Below the pieces are notes generated by a model. That model had not been told where the DNA came from. It searched no databases and saw only the letters and a list, made by a program, of their open reading frames with translations. This document shows, in pieces, positions 1 to 11,890 of a stretch of 64,000 nucleotides of DNA. The first letter of the stretch is position 1; each line of letters begins with the position of its first letter. A program made the translations under genes and the position numbers. Source of the stretch: Plecoglossus altivelis (taxonomy: Eukaryota; Chordata; Actinopteri; Osmeriformes; Plecoglossidae); NCBI GenBank assembly GCA_036571765.1, contig BROE01000007.1, positions 4,765,691-4,829,690 of the forward strand. Direction: 5' to 3'.

Positions 1-569
1 GGGGGGGGGGGCACACGGCCCCCCCTTCGCCGTCACCACCATTGCGTCACCCTGGAGTGGTACCGCTGAGACGGTGCTGATTGGAGCATTCTGTCCTTGA
101 TTCGAGAATAGGTGCATCAAAGTGGATTGGGGGTGGGAGGAGTGTGGGGAAGGGAGGGGTGTGGGGGGGGGAGGGAATAAACCCTTGAAGAAAACGTGAG
201 CTAGTCTTCTGTACGAACTTCAAAGATGTTAGAATGCCCATGTGCTTACCTTTTACCGAGTACATTTTTGAAATATACATATGTGACCTTGAAGAGAGAG
301 TTCGAGAGACAGAGAGACACAGAAAGAGAGGCAGAGAAAGACAGAGAGAGAAAGGCAGAGAGAGACAGAAAGAGAGGCAGACAAAGACAGAGAGAGAGAG
401 AGAGGGAGAGAGAGAGACAGAAAGAGAGAGACAGAGAGGCATAGAAAGACACAGAGAGACAGAAAGAGACTGAGACCAACAGAACGGCACAGTGGAGCCC
501 AGGGCAACTCAAGCGCGATCAGGAGACCTGTGGAGAGGGAGGGGTCAACGTTGGCTAACGAGCTCTCAC
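1..569 (-). other. Start of ttyh2 intron 2 (partial), with GA-rich repeat
   Basis: This stretch lies just downstream, in the direction of ttyh2 transcription, of the exon 2 donor site (GTGAG at 565-569 on the minus strand), so it should be intron. It opens with 11 G and a C-rich patch. Bases 290-470 are an imperfect GAGACAGA-type purine repeat on the plus strand. I found no third ttyh2 exon before the window edge. Long Leu/Ser or Arg/Glu open frames here are translations of the repeat. Confidence 0.6.
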
Positions 570-745
570 CAGCTGATGAGTCCGGCCGCTACGGCGGACC
601 AGGTGACGCAACAGGAGGCTGGCCTCTTGCTCTCCTCCTCCTCCTCCTCCTTGCGACAGCAGCACAGGCAGCTCAGGTACACGGCCAGGCAGAGCAGGTT
701 GAGACCCAGACCAGCCGCAGCCACACAGCCCAGGAAGATGAGAGA
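570..745 (-). CDS. ttyh2: ttyh2 coding exon 2 (tweety homolog 2, residues 44-101)
   Basis: Second coding exon of a tweety-family membrane protein; the protein is incomplete here because later exons lie outside the window. The exon is 176 nt, phase 0 in and phase 2 out. The acceptor is a pyrimidine tract ending CCTGCAG and the donor is TG|GTGAGAG. It encodes a hydrophobic helix (SLIFLGCVAAAGLGLNLLCL and following, about residues 44-69), a Cys-rich cytoplasmic turn (CLCCCRK), six glutamates encoded by GAG repeats, then SCCVTWSAVAAGLIS, the start of the second membrane helix. This matches from memory the human TTYH2 segment SLLFLGLVAAVCLGLNL...SCCITWTAVVAGL at the same exon junction. TTYH proteins were described as calcium- or volume-regulated anion channels, and later structures have questioned that pore role. 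The poly-Glu run looks like a small in-frame repeat expansion, making the loop about one residue longer than in human. Confidence 0.92.
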
Positions 746-3157
746 CTGCAGGGAAGGAGACAGAGAGAGAGAAGGAGGGATGGAGAAAGGGAGGGGGAGA
801 GAGAGTGTGAAGACATTGTATTTGACAGCATATAAAAGGTGACGTAAGAACGTGAGAAGAGAAGATAAGTGGGAGGAAGGGAGGAGAGAGAGAGGAGGGG
901 ATCACGAATGAGTTGGGTGAGTAAAGTGAGTAAGTTGGAGGCCAGAATAAGGGGCGAAGACAGGTGACCTCTCATCAGCTCCCGGTGGGGGGGGGGGGGG
1001 GGGCAGGTGCTTCCTGTTCCTCCTCTCATAGTCCTCCTCCACCCCTCCACCTCTCACCCCACCCCTCCTTCTCTCCATCTCACAGTCAAAGGTGGAAGTG
1101 TTGAGACAGGAAAACACCAGGCCGCATCTCAAGGACGGAGCCAAATATGAGCTTCTTTGAACATTCAGGATGGAGTTGTGCAAGACTCCCTCTCCCTCTC
1201 CTCCACCCTCCCCAGTCATCTTTGTTCAGTCTCTCCCTAACCATCTGGCTCCAATTTGGGATGTCATCTGTCCTGTCAGACCCGCAGGGTAGAATTTGAG
1301 CAGGCAAAATGCAACGTGTCAGCACAATAAACTTCCCCGGAAATCTCCAGGTAAGTCGTTGACGCAACGGCACGTCGCCTCGCCAAACGGGAAAGATGCT
1401 TTGCTTCAATCGCCAGGAGAGAGGAATCCTACGCAGGAAACCATGAAGCAGTCTGTCAACGACAGCCACGCCGCTGCGACAATAGACTTCCCCTGTCCAT
1501 CGTGTTGCATGCAGCGCGCGCTATTAAAACAGGGGGCCAGTTATCTTAATTCCTCATGCGTTTTTGCACTCTGATGACTCCCTCCCCTCCCCTCCACCCT
1601 GACCCCCCGCCCCCCTCCTCACCCCCTAACACCATCCCTCCACGGTACACTATCCATCTGTTGGGGAGCAACGGCTTATGTCCTGTTTCATGGCAACATG
1701 CCTTCCCTGTGGAGGAGTAAAAAGGGCTCTGGCTGCTGAAATCAATATTCAAATAAACACCCAGAGGGGAGAGCAGACCCGCAAGGAAGACCTCCTCTAA
1801 CCCCGAACCCCTTCGTTAGAGAGACAGCTTTCAGCCCAGACATGACAGGGATGTCAATTGGTACGTGTGTACGTGGGTGCGTGTGTATGTGTGAGTGAGT
1901 GAGTGTGTGTGTGTGTGTGCCTGCAAACTGATGACAGATTCTGTGTGTGACAGCCAGTGGTGCAGGGTTGGTCATCCTGGGCTGAGGTTCCCTAGAGGAA
2001 AAAAAGGGGGGGGGGGGCAGAGCAGGGGGGCTCTGCAGTGTAATTGAGGTTAACATGTGAACTGAGATAGGGGGCGGGGTGGTGGAGGTGGTGAATGAGA
2101 CAGGCCAAGGAAGGTGGGGGGATGGGTGGGACACATTGCCCAGATGGAGAAACCAGGGGGGGAAGGGAAGGGGGGCCTTAATCGTCCTTCGCTCCGAACA
2201 CACACACCCCTTTGCCTGCCATGGCAACCGGCAAAGTTTGTATCAGAGGATGACTGAAAGAGGGAATTATCCCAGCCCAACAACATGTGACAGAGCTGCC
2301 AGAATACCCATGCAGCGGTCTTGTGACTACTTCAACACTGGGGACACAGAGGTAGGAGGGAATGAGTTGGAGGACACAGAATAGAGAGGGGGGAGAGTAA
2401 ATGCATGAGACAGAGCTGGGAGCCATAAAATGAATAAACTAACATGACCAAGAGTTGGTTTGGTGTCTACTTTCAAAGCACTCAGAGCTTGAAGAACAGC
2501 AAATCCTCTTTCTCCTTTCTTTTCTCTCTCTCTCTCTATATATATTTCTCTCTCCCTCCTTCCCTCTACCATCTCTCTCTCTCTCTTCATGTACCAGTGT
2601 GTGTGCAAAAGTAATGGCCATGAATTATGCAGCACCTGTATTCAGAGTGATGTCGTGGAGCCAGGAGAGGCTCGCCCACCCCCCCACCAACCCACGACTA
2701 CATCGCCGCGCCGTTACCCCGCTGTCGCTCATCCGTTTCGAGCTCTCGACAGCCATCTCTGAGCACGCGGTCCACCCGCTCGACAAGCCCTCCGCTCATT
2801 AACGCAACGTTGAAATGTCGCGGACAGCTGGTTTCCGTCAACGGATGACCTTTTCCATCCGACCGCCGCACGTCGAGCGGCGGGAATCCTTCGGAGTCGG
2901 CTTTGCGTTTCAGCCGAAGACAGCCTTCGCGGCGCTGGCCCACTTTTCCCTCGCTAAGCAGTCGACACCCTCCTACCTTCAGTCCCCAGCCTCTCTCTCT
3001 CTCTCTCCCTCTCTTTCCATCCGGCTTGTCTCGGGCTACCTCTCTCCTCCCCACTGTTGGGAAGAGGGGGGATGGGATGAGCAGGATGCCAAATTGGAGG
3101 AGGAGAAGGAGGATGAGAGGAGGATGGGAAGGCGCAGCTCAGCAGAAATGAAGTCCC

Positions 3158-3275
3158 GAGAGCGAGAGAAAGCGAGAGAGAGAGCGAGAGAGAGCGAGAG
3201 AGAGCGAGAGAGAGCGAGAGAGAGCGAGAGAGAGCGAGAGCGAGAGAGAGCGAGAGAGAGAGAGAGAGAGAGCGA
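3158..3275. repeat. (GAGAGAGAGC)n purine microsatellite
   Basis: About 118 bases are almost pure purine on the plus strand, with a GAGAGAGAGC/GAGAGC periodicity and C as the only regular pyrimidine. It lies in ttyh2 intron 1. Open frames of Arg-Glu or Leu-Ser across it are repeat translations. Confidence 0.85.
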
Positions 3276-4503
3276 TGGATGCCTAGTGATGGTAGTGAAA
3301 AAACCATAAGGGTGGGGACGATTTAGAGAGAAGAAAGGAGAGTGGAAAGAGAGGCCAAGTGTGTGTCCATGTGTGCGTGTATGTGTCCGTGTGTGCGTGT
3401 CCGTGTGTGCGTGTATGAGAGTGTGTGAGTGTGTGGAGTGACTGATGAGGGGGATGCAAGAGAAGGGCGTGTTGGGAACATGAACAGATCTCCCATCACG
3501 CGCGGGATAAGACAAAGCCAAGGAGTCAGTTCTTGGCTGACAGACTCTCTCTTCCCAAGAGTAGACAGACGGCCGTATTTAAGTCTTGAAACAAGCTAGA
3601 ATCTGGGGTGAACACCGCAGACGTTGCACCACAGACGTTGCACCGCAGACATTACAGTTTGGGTTGCTTCAATGTGCGCTAAAACGTCTAGACGCTGACA
3701 AATACATCAGATGGCAGTGACAGCATGGTCGAACCTTAGAAAAGGTTTAGCATCGCACCAAACCGAAGTGCTTGGCTGTAGCGATGAAGAGCTGAGAGTC
3801 GACTACCGGTGGGCTCTAAGCTGAGGGAGAGGACTTTTCAGGGGAGCATGGCTAATGCCTTGGCTAGCCCTCTCTGAGGAAGGCCTTTCAGCTGTCTGTC
3901 ACACACCTTCAATAGTCCAACAGCTTGCACAGAGAGCCGGAGAACACACATACACACATCCTCCCTGTGCAACACACATACACACATCCCCCGCTACACA
4001 CATCCACATCCCACTGGCCTCAAGGGAGCTTTGGGACAAAGGCAGCATATCGCTTGAAGACGGAGCCTTCCAGAAGGTGCTGAGGGAGTCATTTCCAAGT
4101 CCCTCGCTCTCTGAGCAGTTCTTCCAACTGATGGCAAACACCCACTGGGAGGGTGAAAATACACATGTGACAATGATATAGCCTATCAACCTCCACCTCA
4201 CGCAACCAGGATGTCAAGCCTAGCCTCCGCCATATTTGAACGTTATGCAAATGCATCACCTTGACAACATGGTCGAATTTGACGACACTCGCTAATGGAA
4301 GACTGTCGTTGAAAAACCGTATTGGGCAGTAAAGTCCTAAGCGCAATGGCATCGCCATCACTAATGCAGAGCAAAGCAAAAGAAGTCCACCTACATTAGC
4401 TGAGCAGCTATAAATCATGCAAGGGTAAGCATGGAGAGGAGCTCACTTGCTGGCTAAATGTGGACAAAGCACTTCTGGAGACAAGTCCTCCGTGACTCAG
4501 GCA

Positions 4504-4562
4504 GTGGTGTTAGACTGGGGCAGGTGGCGTTAGGCTGGGGCAGGTGGCGTTAGGCTGGGCAC
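4504..4562. repeat. 20-bp tandem repeat, about 3 copies
   Basis: Three tandem copies of a GGCGTTAGGCTGGGGCAGGT-like unit, the first with two differences. It is a small minisatellite in ttyh2 intron 1. Confidence 0.7.
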
Positions 4563-7442
4563 AGGTGGTGGTGGGGGTCTGGGGCAGGTGCTGTGCAGCT
4601 GTGTGGAAGGAGAGCTGGGCTCCAGGGTGCTCGCTGCTAGATGGTAACAAGAGCTCTGTGACTGAGGTTAAACATCAAGGGTCAGGGTGCCTGGTCCATG
4701 ACCTGGCTGGAAAGCAAACAGGGAAAACCCTACTGGTGGAGTAGTATGGTGCATGTTTGAAACTGACACAACAAGTATCCGGAGATAACTACAGCAACAA
4801 CATGTAAATCTAACCCATAAAGACAGAGAGTCAAAATGACATCACCAAGTAGCAACACCCCCCCCCACCTTCCTAAATACCAATGGAGTAGTCCACCTCC
4901 ATGTCTTCCTTTCAGTCTTAGCCTGTTCCACTCTGTTAGCGGGGGATGCCCTGGGGCGTAGTTTCCAGCTGAGTGCACTCGGTTGGGCCTGCCCACGCTC
5001 ACAGCTGGGACACTATTAAGTCCCCGAAGCGCGGCCCATGGGTAATGGATGAGGCCGGAGGAGGAAGGAGAGAGGGATTCTGGGGCCGACGCAGTCGTGT
5101 TCACTCCGCTAGTGCTTCAGGCCTCCTCTCACGCTTGCCTGCCTGCCGTTCCTCTACACTTACCTCCAACAAGCAGGCCCTCTCAGGGTGTGTGCACGCG
5201 TGGGTGTGTGCGTGTGTGTGTGCGGGTGTGTGTGTGACAGAGAGAAAGACTGAGTGACTAACTTGGAGGAAGAAAGAGCCAGCATGGAGCATTGGTTGTG
5301 TAAAACACTTAACAGTCCTCAACTACAAGCGTCAACTCAGTTTGACCTTGTTGCCCCGGTTAAGCACGTCTCCTTTGCTTCAAGTGTATCATTTACCCAT
5401 TTTCCTGAACCCTCGCTCAGAACCCAAACCCTTCCCCTGCACCCCCGAGGGGGGCGGGGAGGGGGGCGGGAAGGAGGTCATGAGTGTGCGTCACGCCCCA
5501 CGCAACAAAAGGCTCCCATCCCCCTCCTTGTATTCTGCACCACGCTGAAACAGGCCTAGATAGCCATAGTGCCCGGGGGCCACTGAGTCTCATGAACACA
5601 CTTGTCCCTCCACTTCCTGCTGGTGACTTGGGGTAAACAAGCACACTGGGCCCCAGGATGCCAAAGACTCAATACATTGAAAACGACCCCACGGAAATGA
5701 TCTGCCATGGGAGACCTTTTCAAGAGCAAAGCAGTAATAAGACTGTGCTGCGGTGGGGTCAAATGTTTTAAACGCAATTTAATTACAAACTTGCTTGTAA
5801 TGCTTGTCAAATCAAATGAACTTAATTCAACCATCGCACACACCATAAATCCTTAAAACAATGCCAGTGTTTGATTCAGACACTGCCACACACCAGATCA
5901 GTTGATATCCCTTTTTTGCTCTGTAGGCAAAAGTGCTCCAAACCTCCAGTCAGGTGTCAACATAACCAAATCCAAAGGTAACCCGCTAACCCAGCAATCC
6001 TCCTTCTCCAGGATGCAGCGTTCCTGCAGTAGTGTGACCCGTCTCCTACCCTCACATCAGCACAGAGCCGGCCTGCACGGGGGCCCCCGACAGAGAGAGG
6101 GAGAGAAGGGCCAATCAGGTGATGCTAATCTCTGACTACAAGCAGCAGCGGAGACAGATTGGGGTTAATGACCTTCTGTTAGACCTGGCCCCCCTCACAG
6201 CAGTGTGCGTGCACGCGTGTCTTCTGGTCTGCAGGCGGAAGATGACGACTACATGGAAAAGACAACTCGTGCTGGAGCTAAGTAGACTAGGGTGAATCAC
6301 TGTTACGAGAATGAGGTTACACACACTGGTGAGGGTGCCTGTTGTGGGAGAGTGTGGAGAGAAGAAGGAAGAAGAGAGAAAGAGAGAGAGAGAGTGACCG
6401 CAGTACTAGATCTCCCCCCCCTCGATTTTCTGTTTATTCGTGGAAGAAGTGATTAATACCAGGCCAGTGAAGCTTTCCACACTTTCACGTGATACACCTG
6501 TTATCACAACCACAGGGGTGATTGGAGTTACAGCTGGTCCGGCAACAGAGATACAAGCTTTTCCAGTGCAAGACCAGGAGCGACATCAACACATTCTCTT
6601 GTTAACATCCTCATTATCTTCACTGGTCTCGCCTTCTCGACAGCGACACCAGGGGACAACAATAAACATGTATCCCTGCCAAACAAACAAAGAAACAGAG
6701 ATTTTGGTATCTATCATCAAAAAGCCAGAATCTGTATTTAGACAAAACGAGCAAGAAAACAACCACAACAAGCCTATGACCCATGCAGGAGGGGATCTAT
6801 GGTTGACTAAGACCAGGAAGTAGGCCGCCTTGTTCCAGCTGGGGAAAGCAAACGACTACACTTCAGAAGACAGTGTTGTAGTCGCACTTCTGTATTTGGT
6901 CTGTAAAACACCAACTCAACAAGCTTATCACGACAAGCTTGACTTCATCGACAAGCCTGCAGTTTTAAGGACAACAAAGGCTGAGGTCTCGTGCGACGCT
7001 TTGCACAGTCAGTGACGGCTAGGCAGAGTCCTTCCAAAACATCTCGATTTACGCGTTTGGCTTCATGTCGTGTTTTCTCGTCGTGAACACTAAGGGAGAC
7101 AAGACGACTTGAATATGATAGATTATTTCGTCATCGGTGACAGGAAATCCCCACATGATTCCGCCTCATCACTCGCGTGGTCCAGGCAGCCTCCTGCACA
7201 TGACACTTCCTGTTAAGTTTTTATTAAAGGCACGAGCAAGGGAGAAAGGGGTGAGAGAGGGTGAGAGAGAGAGAGAGAGAGAGCCATGTAGATAGATGAG
7301 CTGACAAATGGTGAAGGTGGGGGGGGGGGAGAAAGACAAGAGGAGAGACGGAGGACTGGAGGAGATTGTTTGGGATCGCTGAGGCGGAACATTGTTCCCA
7401 AGGAGCCTCTGTAGGCACAACCACGGAAGCGTAAAGATGATA

Positions 7443-7495
7443 CTTGTGTGTGTGTGTGTGTGCGTGTGTGTGTGCACGCGTGTGTATGTGTGTGT
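7443..7495. repeat. (GT)n microsatellite
   Basis: GT dinucleotide tract of about 50 bases interrupted by GC and CACGCG steps, inside ttyh2 intron 1. Confidence 0.85.
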
Positions 7496-7938
7496 GGGAG
7501 GGTTAACTGAATGCTCTGTTTATTTGACTCATATCACTCCATGTCACGCTAATTGTACAAGAGAGTGCTCTTCCAGGGCTTTCTATGGACACGTGTCTGC
7601 GTGGTCCAACTGGGACAGGACGACTAGACGACGGCGGCAGACATCTTTTGTCCGCCGCTATTGATTCAGCTTTCCATCAGCAGGAGGCTATGTGAACCCA
7701 CAGGAAACCAAGTCACCCGCAAACACACAGGTGTGTTAGTGGAAACTCTGAACCTGGGATTCATCCAATGAATCACTGAGAAAAGGCCACAACTCCTGGT
7801 GCCCGTGCATTCTGCCGATGATGACTCTTGCTGGTGATTCTGTAGATGATTAAGGGTTGAGAGTTTCTGAAACTCTGACAGGATGTGACATCACCTGACA
7901 GGAAGGAAGTCTCGGGTTAGGTGTCAGTGGGAGGCCAT

Positions 7939-8126
7939 TGCTGCGTTCCAATTCGCATACTATCCATCCAAAACAGAACTCGAAAAAATGATTAGTATGT
8001 TCCAAATCGTAGTGTGTTGAAATTAGTATTCCAAGGATACCCAGAAGGTCTACTTTTTCGGGTTAGAATTTTTAAAAAGTACGAACTTTTAGTATATAGT
8101 ACAAGTATGCGAATTGGGATGCAGCA
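7939..8126. mobile_element. Non-autonomous DNA transposon (MITE), possibly Harbinger-like
   Basis: A 188-bp element bounded by near-perfect terminal inverted repeats. The left end reads TGCTGCGTTCCAATTCGCAT and the right end is its reverse complement with two changes. It has no coding capacity. The flanking trinucleotide CAT occurs on both sides, which would fit a 3-bp target site duplication as made by PIF/Harbinger elements. The family call is inference; the inverted-repeat structure is directly visible. Confidence 0.75.
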
Positions 8127-8664
8127 CATCTTTCCCACCTCAGCTTCCACATCCAGTGCTGTGCTGTTCATTTAAACCCAGCATGACACAAGACGACCAG
8201 GGAGGCTGAAACTGATACATTGGCTACAAAACTTTGAATTATATATCAAGATAAACAGAACCATATGCAACAAATAGTTGCTGAATCGAAATGCTAATGT
8301 GTTGCATGTTTGTGGTGGGGACTGTGCTGAAAGCCAGCCATGGCCAAACAGGACGAATACTGTATTTGTGTTTACCTCTGTGGTGAGGCTTTTGAACCCA
8401 GTAGAATCCAGAATCCAAACACGCCAACCCTCATAAACAGCGATGGGTCACATAACAGGAAGTGGATGAATCATATGGACTGAAACCTTTTGACCTGTTC
8501 TGTTTTGGCAGCGAGCTTTACACTTTATCCTTTTACTTCAAAAACGCAAATGTGATATGAACAAAAATTAGGGCCTTGGCCTATTTTTGAAAATAGTCTT
8601 CCAGGTTTGTTTTTTTTTGTGTGGTTTTGGCCTCTTTCCCCTTGCATCCCAGTATAGCCCATGC

Positions 8665-8820
8665 CTAGACAGAGAGACAAAAAAAACCAGACAGAGAGAC
8701 AGACGGAGAGGGAGACAGAGAGACAGACGGAGAAAGAGAGAGAGAAAGACGGAGAGGGAGACAGAGAAACAGACGGAGAGAGAGAGAGAGACAGATGGAG
8801 AGACAGAGAAACAGAGAGAA
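8665..8820. repeat. GACAGACGGAGAGG-type purine-rich repeat
   Basis: Imperfect tandem purine repeat on the plus strand with variants of AGACAGACGGAGAGGGAG. It lies in ttyh2 intron 1 and is not coding. Confidence 0.8.
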
Positions 8821-9605
8821 CACCTCTACAGCTTCCCGGGGAAAAAGTGACAAACAAAAGTCTGACCATCACAGAGGCAAGTACACTGTCATCTAATGGC
8901 ATAACTGGAGAGGCAGAATACAGGTTTCTTAGATTGCAATGAAACTCCTCACATTACCTAGAAGACCACTCGTCTGTCTATCCTACAATTCATTAATCTC
9001 AATTCTCTGGTCGGGCGACCAAAGAGACTGGCATTCCATTTAATGACGCCCACAGCAAAGTCCAATAGTGAGAACAAGAGGCCAATAGGCTAGGCATGTT
9101 TGGGACCACAGCCAACCCCTATTATAGCGAGCACACACACACACTGCTGAAGTTTGAGGGACAGAGCCACACTAAGATCACGACCCTAGCATTCCATTCC
9201 ATTCTATGGGCTGAGACCAGAGGAGGAATTCCCAAACCCTGGCTAGGCTAAAATAGGCCAATTACAATAGCCCTCTGCCACACTGTCTAAGCCAAGCATG
9301 GGAACCCACTCAATATCCTCCAAACTGCCTCACTGCCTTGAAATCGATGTGAGCAATTTGGCTGAGAGAGAGAGAGAGAGCAAGAAAAAAGGACAGGATG
9401 ATATAGCATTCTTATAGTAAACAGCAGAGAGAGCAAAACGGCTGCCCTAATTGGAATGATTCAAAACAATTATTTATCAAGCAATTATTCCAGGCAAAGA
9501 ACATCTCTGATGCATGACATTTACCAACGGATCTTAACTTCTTCAGGCTATCCAGAGTGCACTGAATCACTCTGCTGAAGTCAGCTTCACTACTGTAGAA
9601 TACAG

Positions 9606-9845
9606 CAGCGGTCTTCAACCCAGGTCCTCAGGGCCCGCTGCCCTGAAAGGATTTCAATGTTTCTGTGCTCCGACGCACCTCATTCTAACGAAAGATCTTT
9701 CTCTGGCTACAGCAGAGCTTGATAACCACTATTCTTTTGAATCAGGTGTGAAGCTCAAAAGCGTGAGATTTGTTTTGTGTGTGTTTCAGAAAGACATCAA
9801 ACACACCAGCCAGTTGATTTGAAGGACCAGAGCTGACGACCATAG
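9606..9845. mobile_element. hAT-like MITE (degraded)
   Basis: The left end CAGCGGTCTTCAACCCAGG continues into GTCCTCAGGGCCC. The right end reads GGACCAGAGCTGACGACCATAG, an imperfect inverted copy. The interior includes the motif TTTGAATCAGGTGTG typical of the abundant teleost hAT MITE family that begins CAGNGGTTCTCAACC. There is no coding capacity, and no clean 8-bp target duplication was found, consistent with age. It lies in ttyh2 intron 1. Confidence 0.65.
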
Positions 9846-10396
9846 AGCTGCCAAAAGAGACAAAGTAGCTCCCACAGATTGGAGCTGAAAAGCAGACTCA
9901 ATGTCACATCCCAACTGAGCTACACCGTGTCTATGATTACAGGGTATATTTAGACCTGTGATTGGTGGAGCCGTGCCATGGTAGCCCAGTTGAGTCCAGG
10001 ATACTCGGTAACATTCAGCACATTAAGGTTGATTAGATTTCGTTTAGGAGCCAGAATGGCCGGATGCTGACCCATGTATATCAAGAGAACAAGCACCTGT
10101 GCTGAATGACTGTGGACAGCCACAGAGCTGTCGCCACTCTGATGTCTGGGCCTGTTGTGTCAGCTGCACTGGGGCTGATCTGCACCATGGTCACTCAGAG
10201 GCTGGTTCCACACTGGTGTGTGATGTGTGATGTGTACCTAGCATGGCAGACTGAGCTGTGCAGAAGGAGGGGGTGGGGTCTCGTGGTGTCACGGCTCAGA
10301 AATGGCCGAGTGTTGAGGAGGTGATAATGAGAGGGGGATGAGAGATATGAGGTGAGGGGTGGGGAGGAGCATGTTGACCCAGAGGTGGGGGGGTGG

Positions 10397-10939
10397 NNNN
10401 NNNNNNNNNNNNNNNNNNNNNNNNNNNNNNNNNNNNNNNNNNNNNNNNNNNNNNNNNNNNNNNNNNNNNNNNNNNNNNNNNNNNNNNNNNNNNNNNNNNN
10501 NNNNNNNNNNNNNNNNNNNNNNNNNNNNNNNNNNNNNNNNNNNNNNNNNNNNNNNNNNNNNNNNNNNNNNNNNNNNNNNNNNNNNNNNNNNNNNNNNNNN
10601 NNNNNNNNNNNNNNNNNNNNNNNNNNNNNNNNNNNNNNNNNNNNNNNNNNNNNNNNNNNNNNNNNNNNNNNNNNNNNNNNNNNNNNNNNNNNNNNNNNNN
10701 NNNNNNNNNNNNNNNNNNNNNNNNNNNNNNNNNNNNNNNNNNNNNNNNNNNNNNNNNNNNNNNNNNNNNNNNNNNNNNNNNNNNNNNNNNNNNNNNNNNN
10801 NNNNNNNNNNNNNNNNNNNNNNNNNNNNNNNNNNNNNNNNNNNNNNNNNNNNNNNNNNNNNNNNNNNNNNNNNNNNNNNNNNNNNNNNNNNNNNNNNNNN
10901 NNNNNNNNNNNNNNNNNNNNNNNNNNNNNNNNNNNNNNN
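10397..10939. other. Assembly gap (543 N)
   Basis: A run of N inside ttyh2 intron 1. Both borders are G-rich: GGGGGGTGG precedes it and ten G follow, so the gap probably reflects failure to read through a G-rich tract. Open frames spanning it are meaningless. Confidence 0.99.
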
Positions 10940-11691
10940 GGGGGGGGGGTGCTGGCGCCTCTGTGAGATTCTGCGGTCTCCTACAGTATCAGAGAAGATG
11001 AGCATCCTCATCTTCTCCTTCCACACCTTCGTCCTCTCCTCAGACTCTCTCTCTCTCTGCCTCCCTCTTTCCTTCCTGCTACTGTCAGATCTAATGGAAG
11101 CGGACAGCAACAAACACCAGCACTCTGGATCTCCTTCCTTCTCCCTCTTCCTTCTTTTCACACATCCCTCTCTCTCTCTCCCCCCTGACTGTGTTACCTA
11201 TTAGACCGACCATGGCAGGAGTCTACCCTGCAGCACCTGCTGGAGAGGGGCGTAAAGTGCTGTGGTTTCCCAGTGTGGATCCAGACCAAGGACAGGTGAG
11301 GGAGGGGGTGAGGGGAAGAGTTCGAGGAAAGGGTTCACTGACAGCCCAAAACAGCGGAGGCAGAAACAAATAAACCAGAGCATTAACAGTTGATTCTTGA
11401 CCAAAAAAGGATACGCAGACAGTGCATCTGGGGTTGCCTACACTGAAAGCTCCTTACATCCCTGTTATCAGTTATCAGTTTGGAGCACAGAATTCACGCT
11501 GATGCTTAAAAAATGTAACAGTTCTACTGAAGATTCAGAAGCGTTCAAAGGCAGCGTATAGGAACACAACAGCCAGTGACACCCTGTGCAAAGCTTCAAA
11601 GCTGGAAAAAACCGACACGTCATGTCACCTCCTCTACAGGCGGCTGTGATCCCTGTATACCCCAGCTTCCTTTTTATCACACTCTTTTTAT

Positions 11692-11890
11692 GTGAGTGAG
11701 TAAGTGAGTGAGTGAGTGAGTGAGTGAGTGAGTGAGTGAGTGAGTGAGTGAGTGAGTGAGGGAGTGAGTGAGTGAGTGAGGGAGTGAGGGAGTGAGTGAG
11801 TGAGTGAGGGAGTGAGGGAGTGAGGGAGTGCGGGCGGGAGGGATGGAGGGAGGGAACAGAGAGAGGGAGGGAGGGAGGGAGGGAGTGAGA
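11692..11890. repeat. (AGTG)n / GGGAG microsatellite
   Basis: Tetranucleotide repeat GTGA/AGTG, uninterrupted for about 65 bases and then degenerating into GGGAGTGAG and GGAGGGAGG. It lies in ttyh2 intron 1. Confidence 0.9.

Noticed and set aside
47..512. Overlapping open frames rich in Leu/Ser or Arg/Glu on both strands
   Set aside because: They translate a GAGACAGA repeat; all frames are open because the repeat lacks stop codons.
3036..3521. 161-codon minus-strand frame
   Set aside because: It is made almost entirely of the (GAGAGAGAGC)n and GT repeats read as Ser/Leu and His/Thr runs.
10289..11204. Long open frames of 200-290 codons
   Set aside because: Most of their length is the N gap, so the frames are meaningless.
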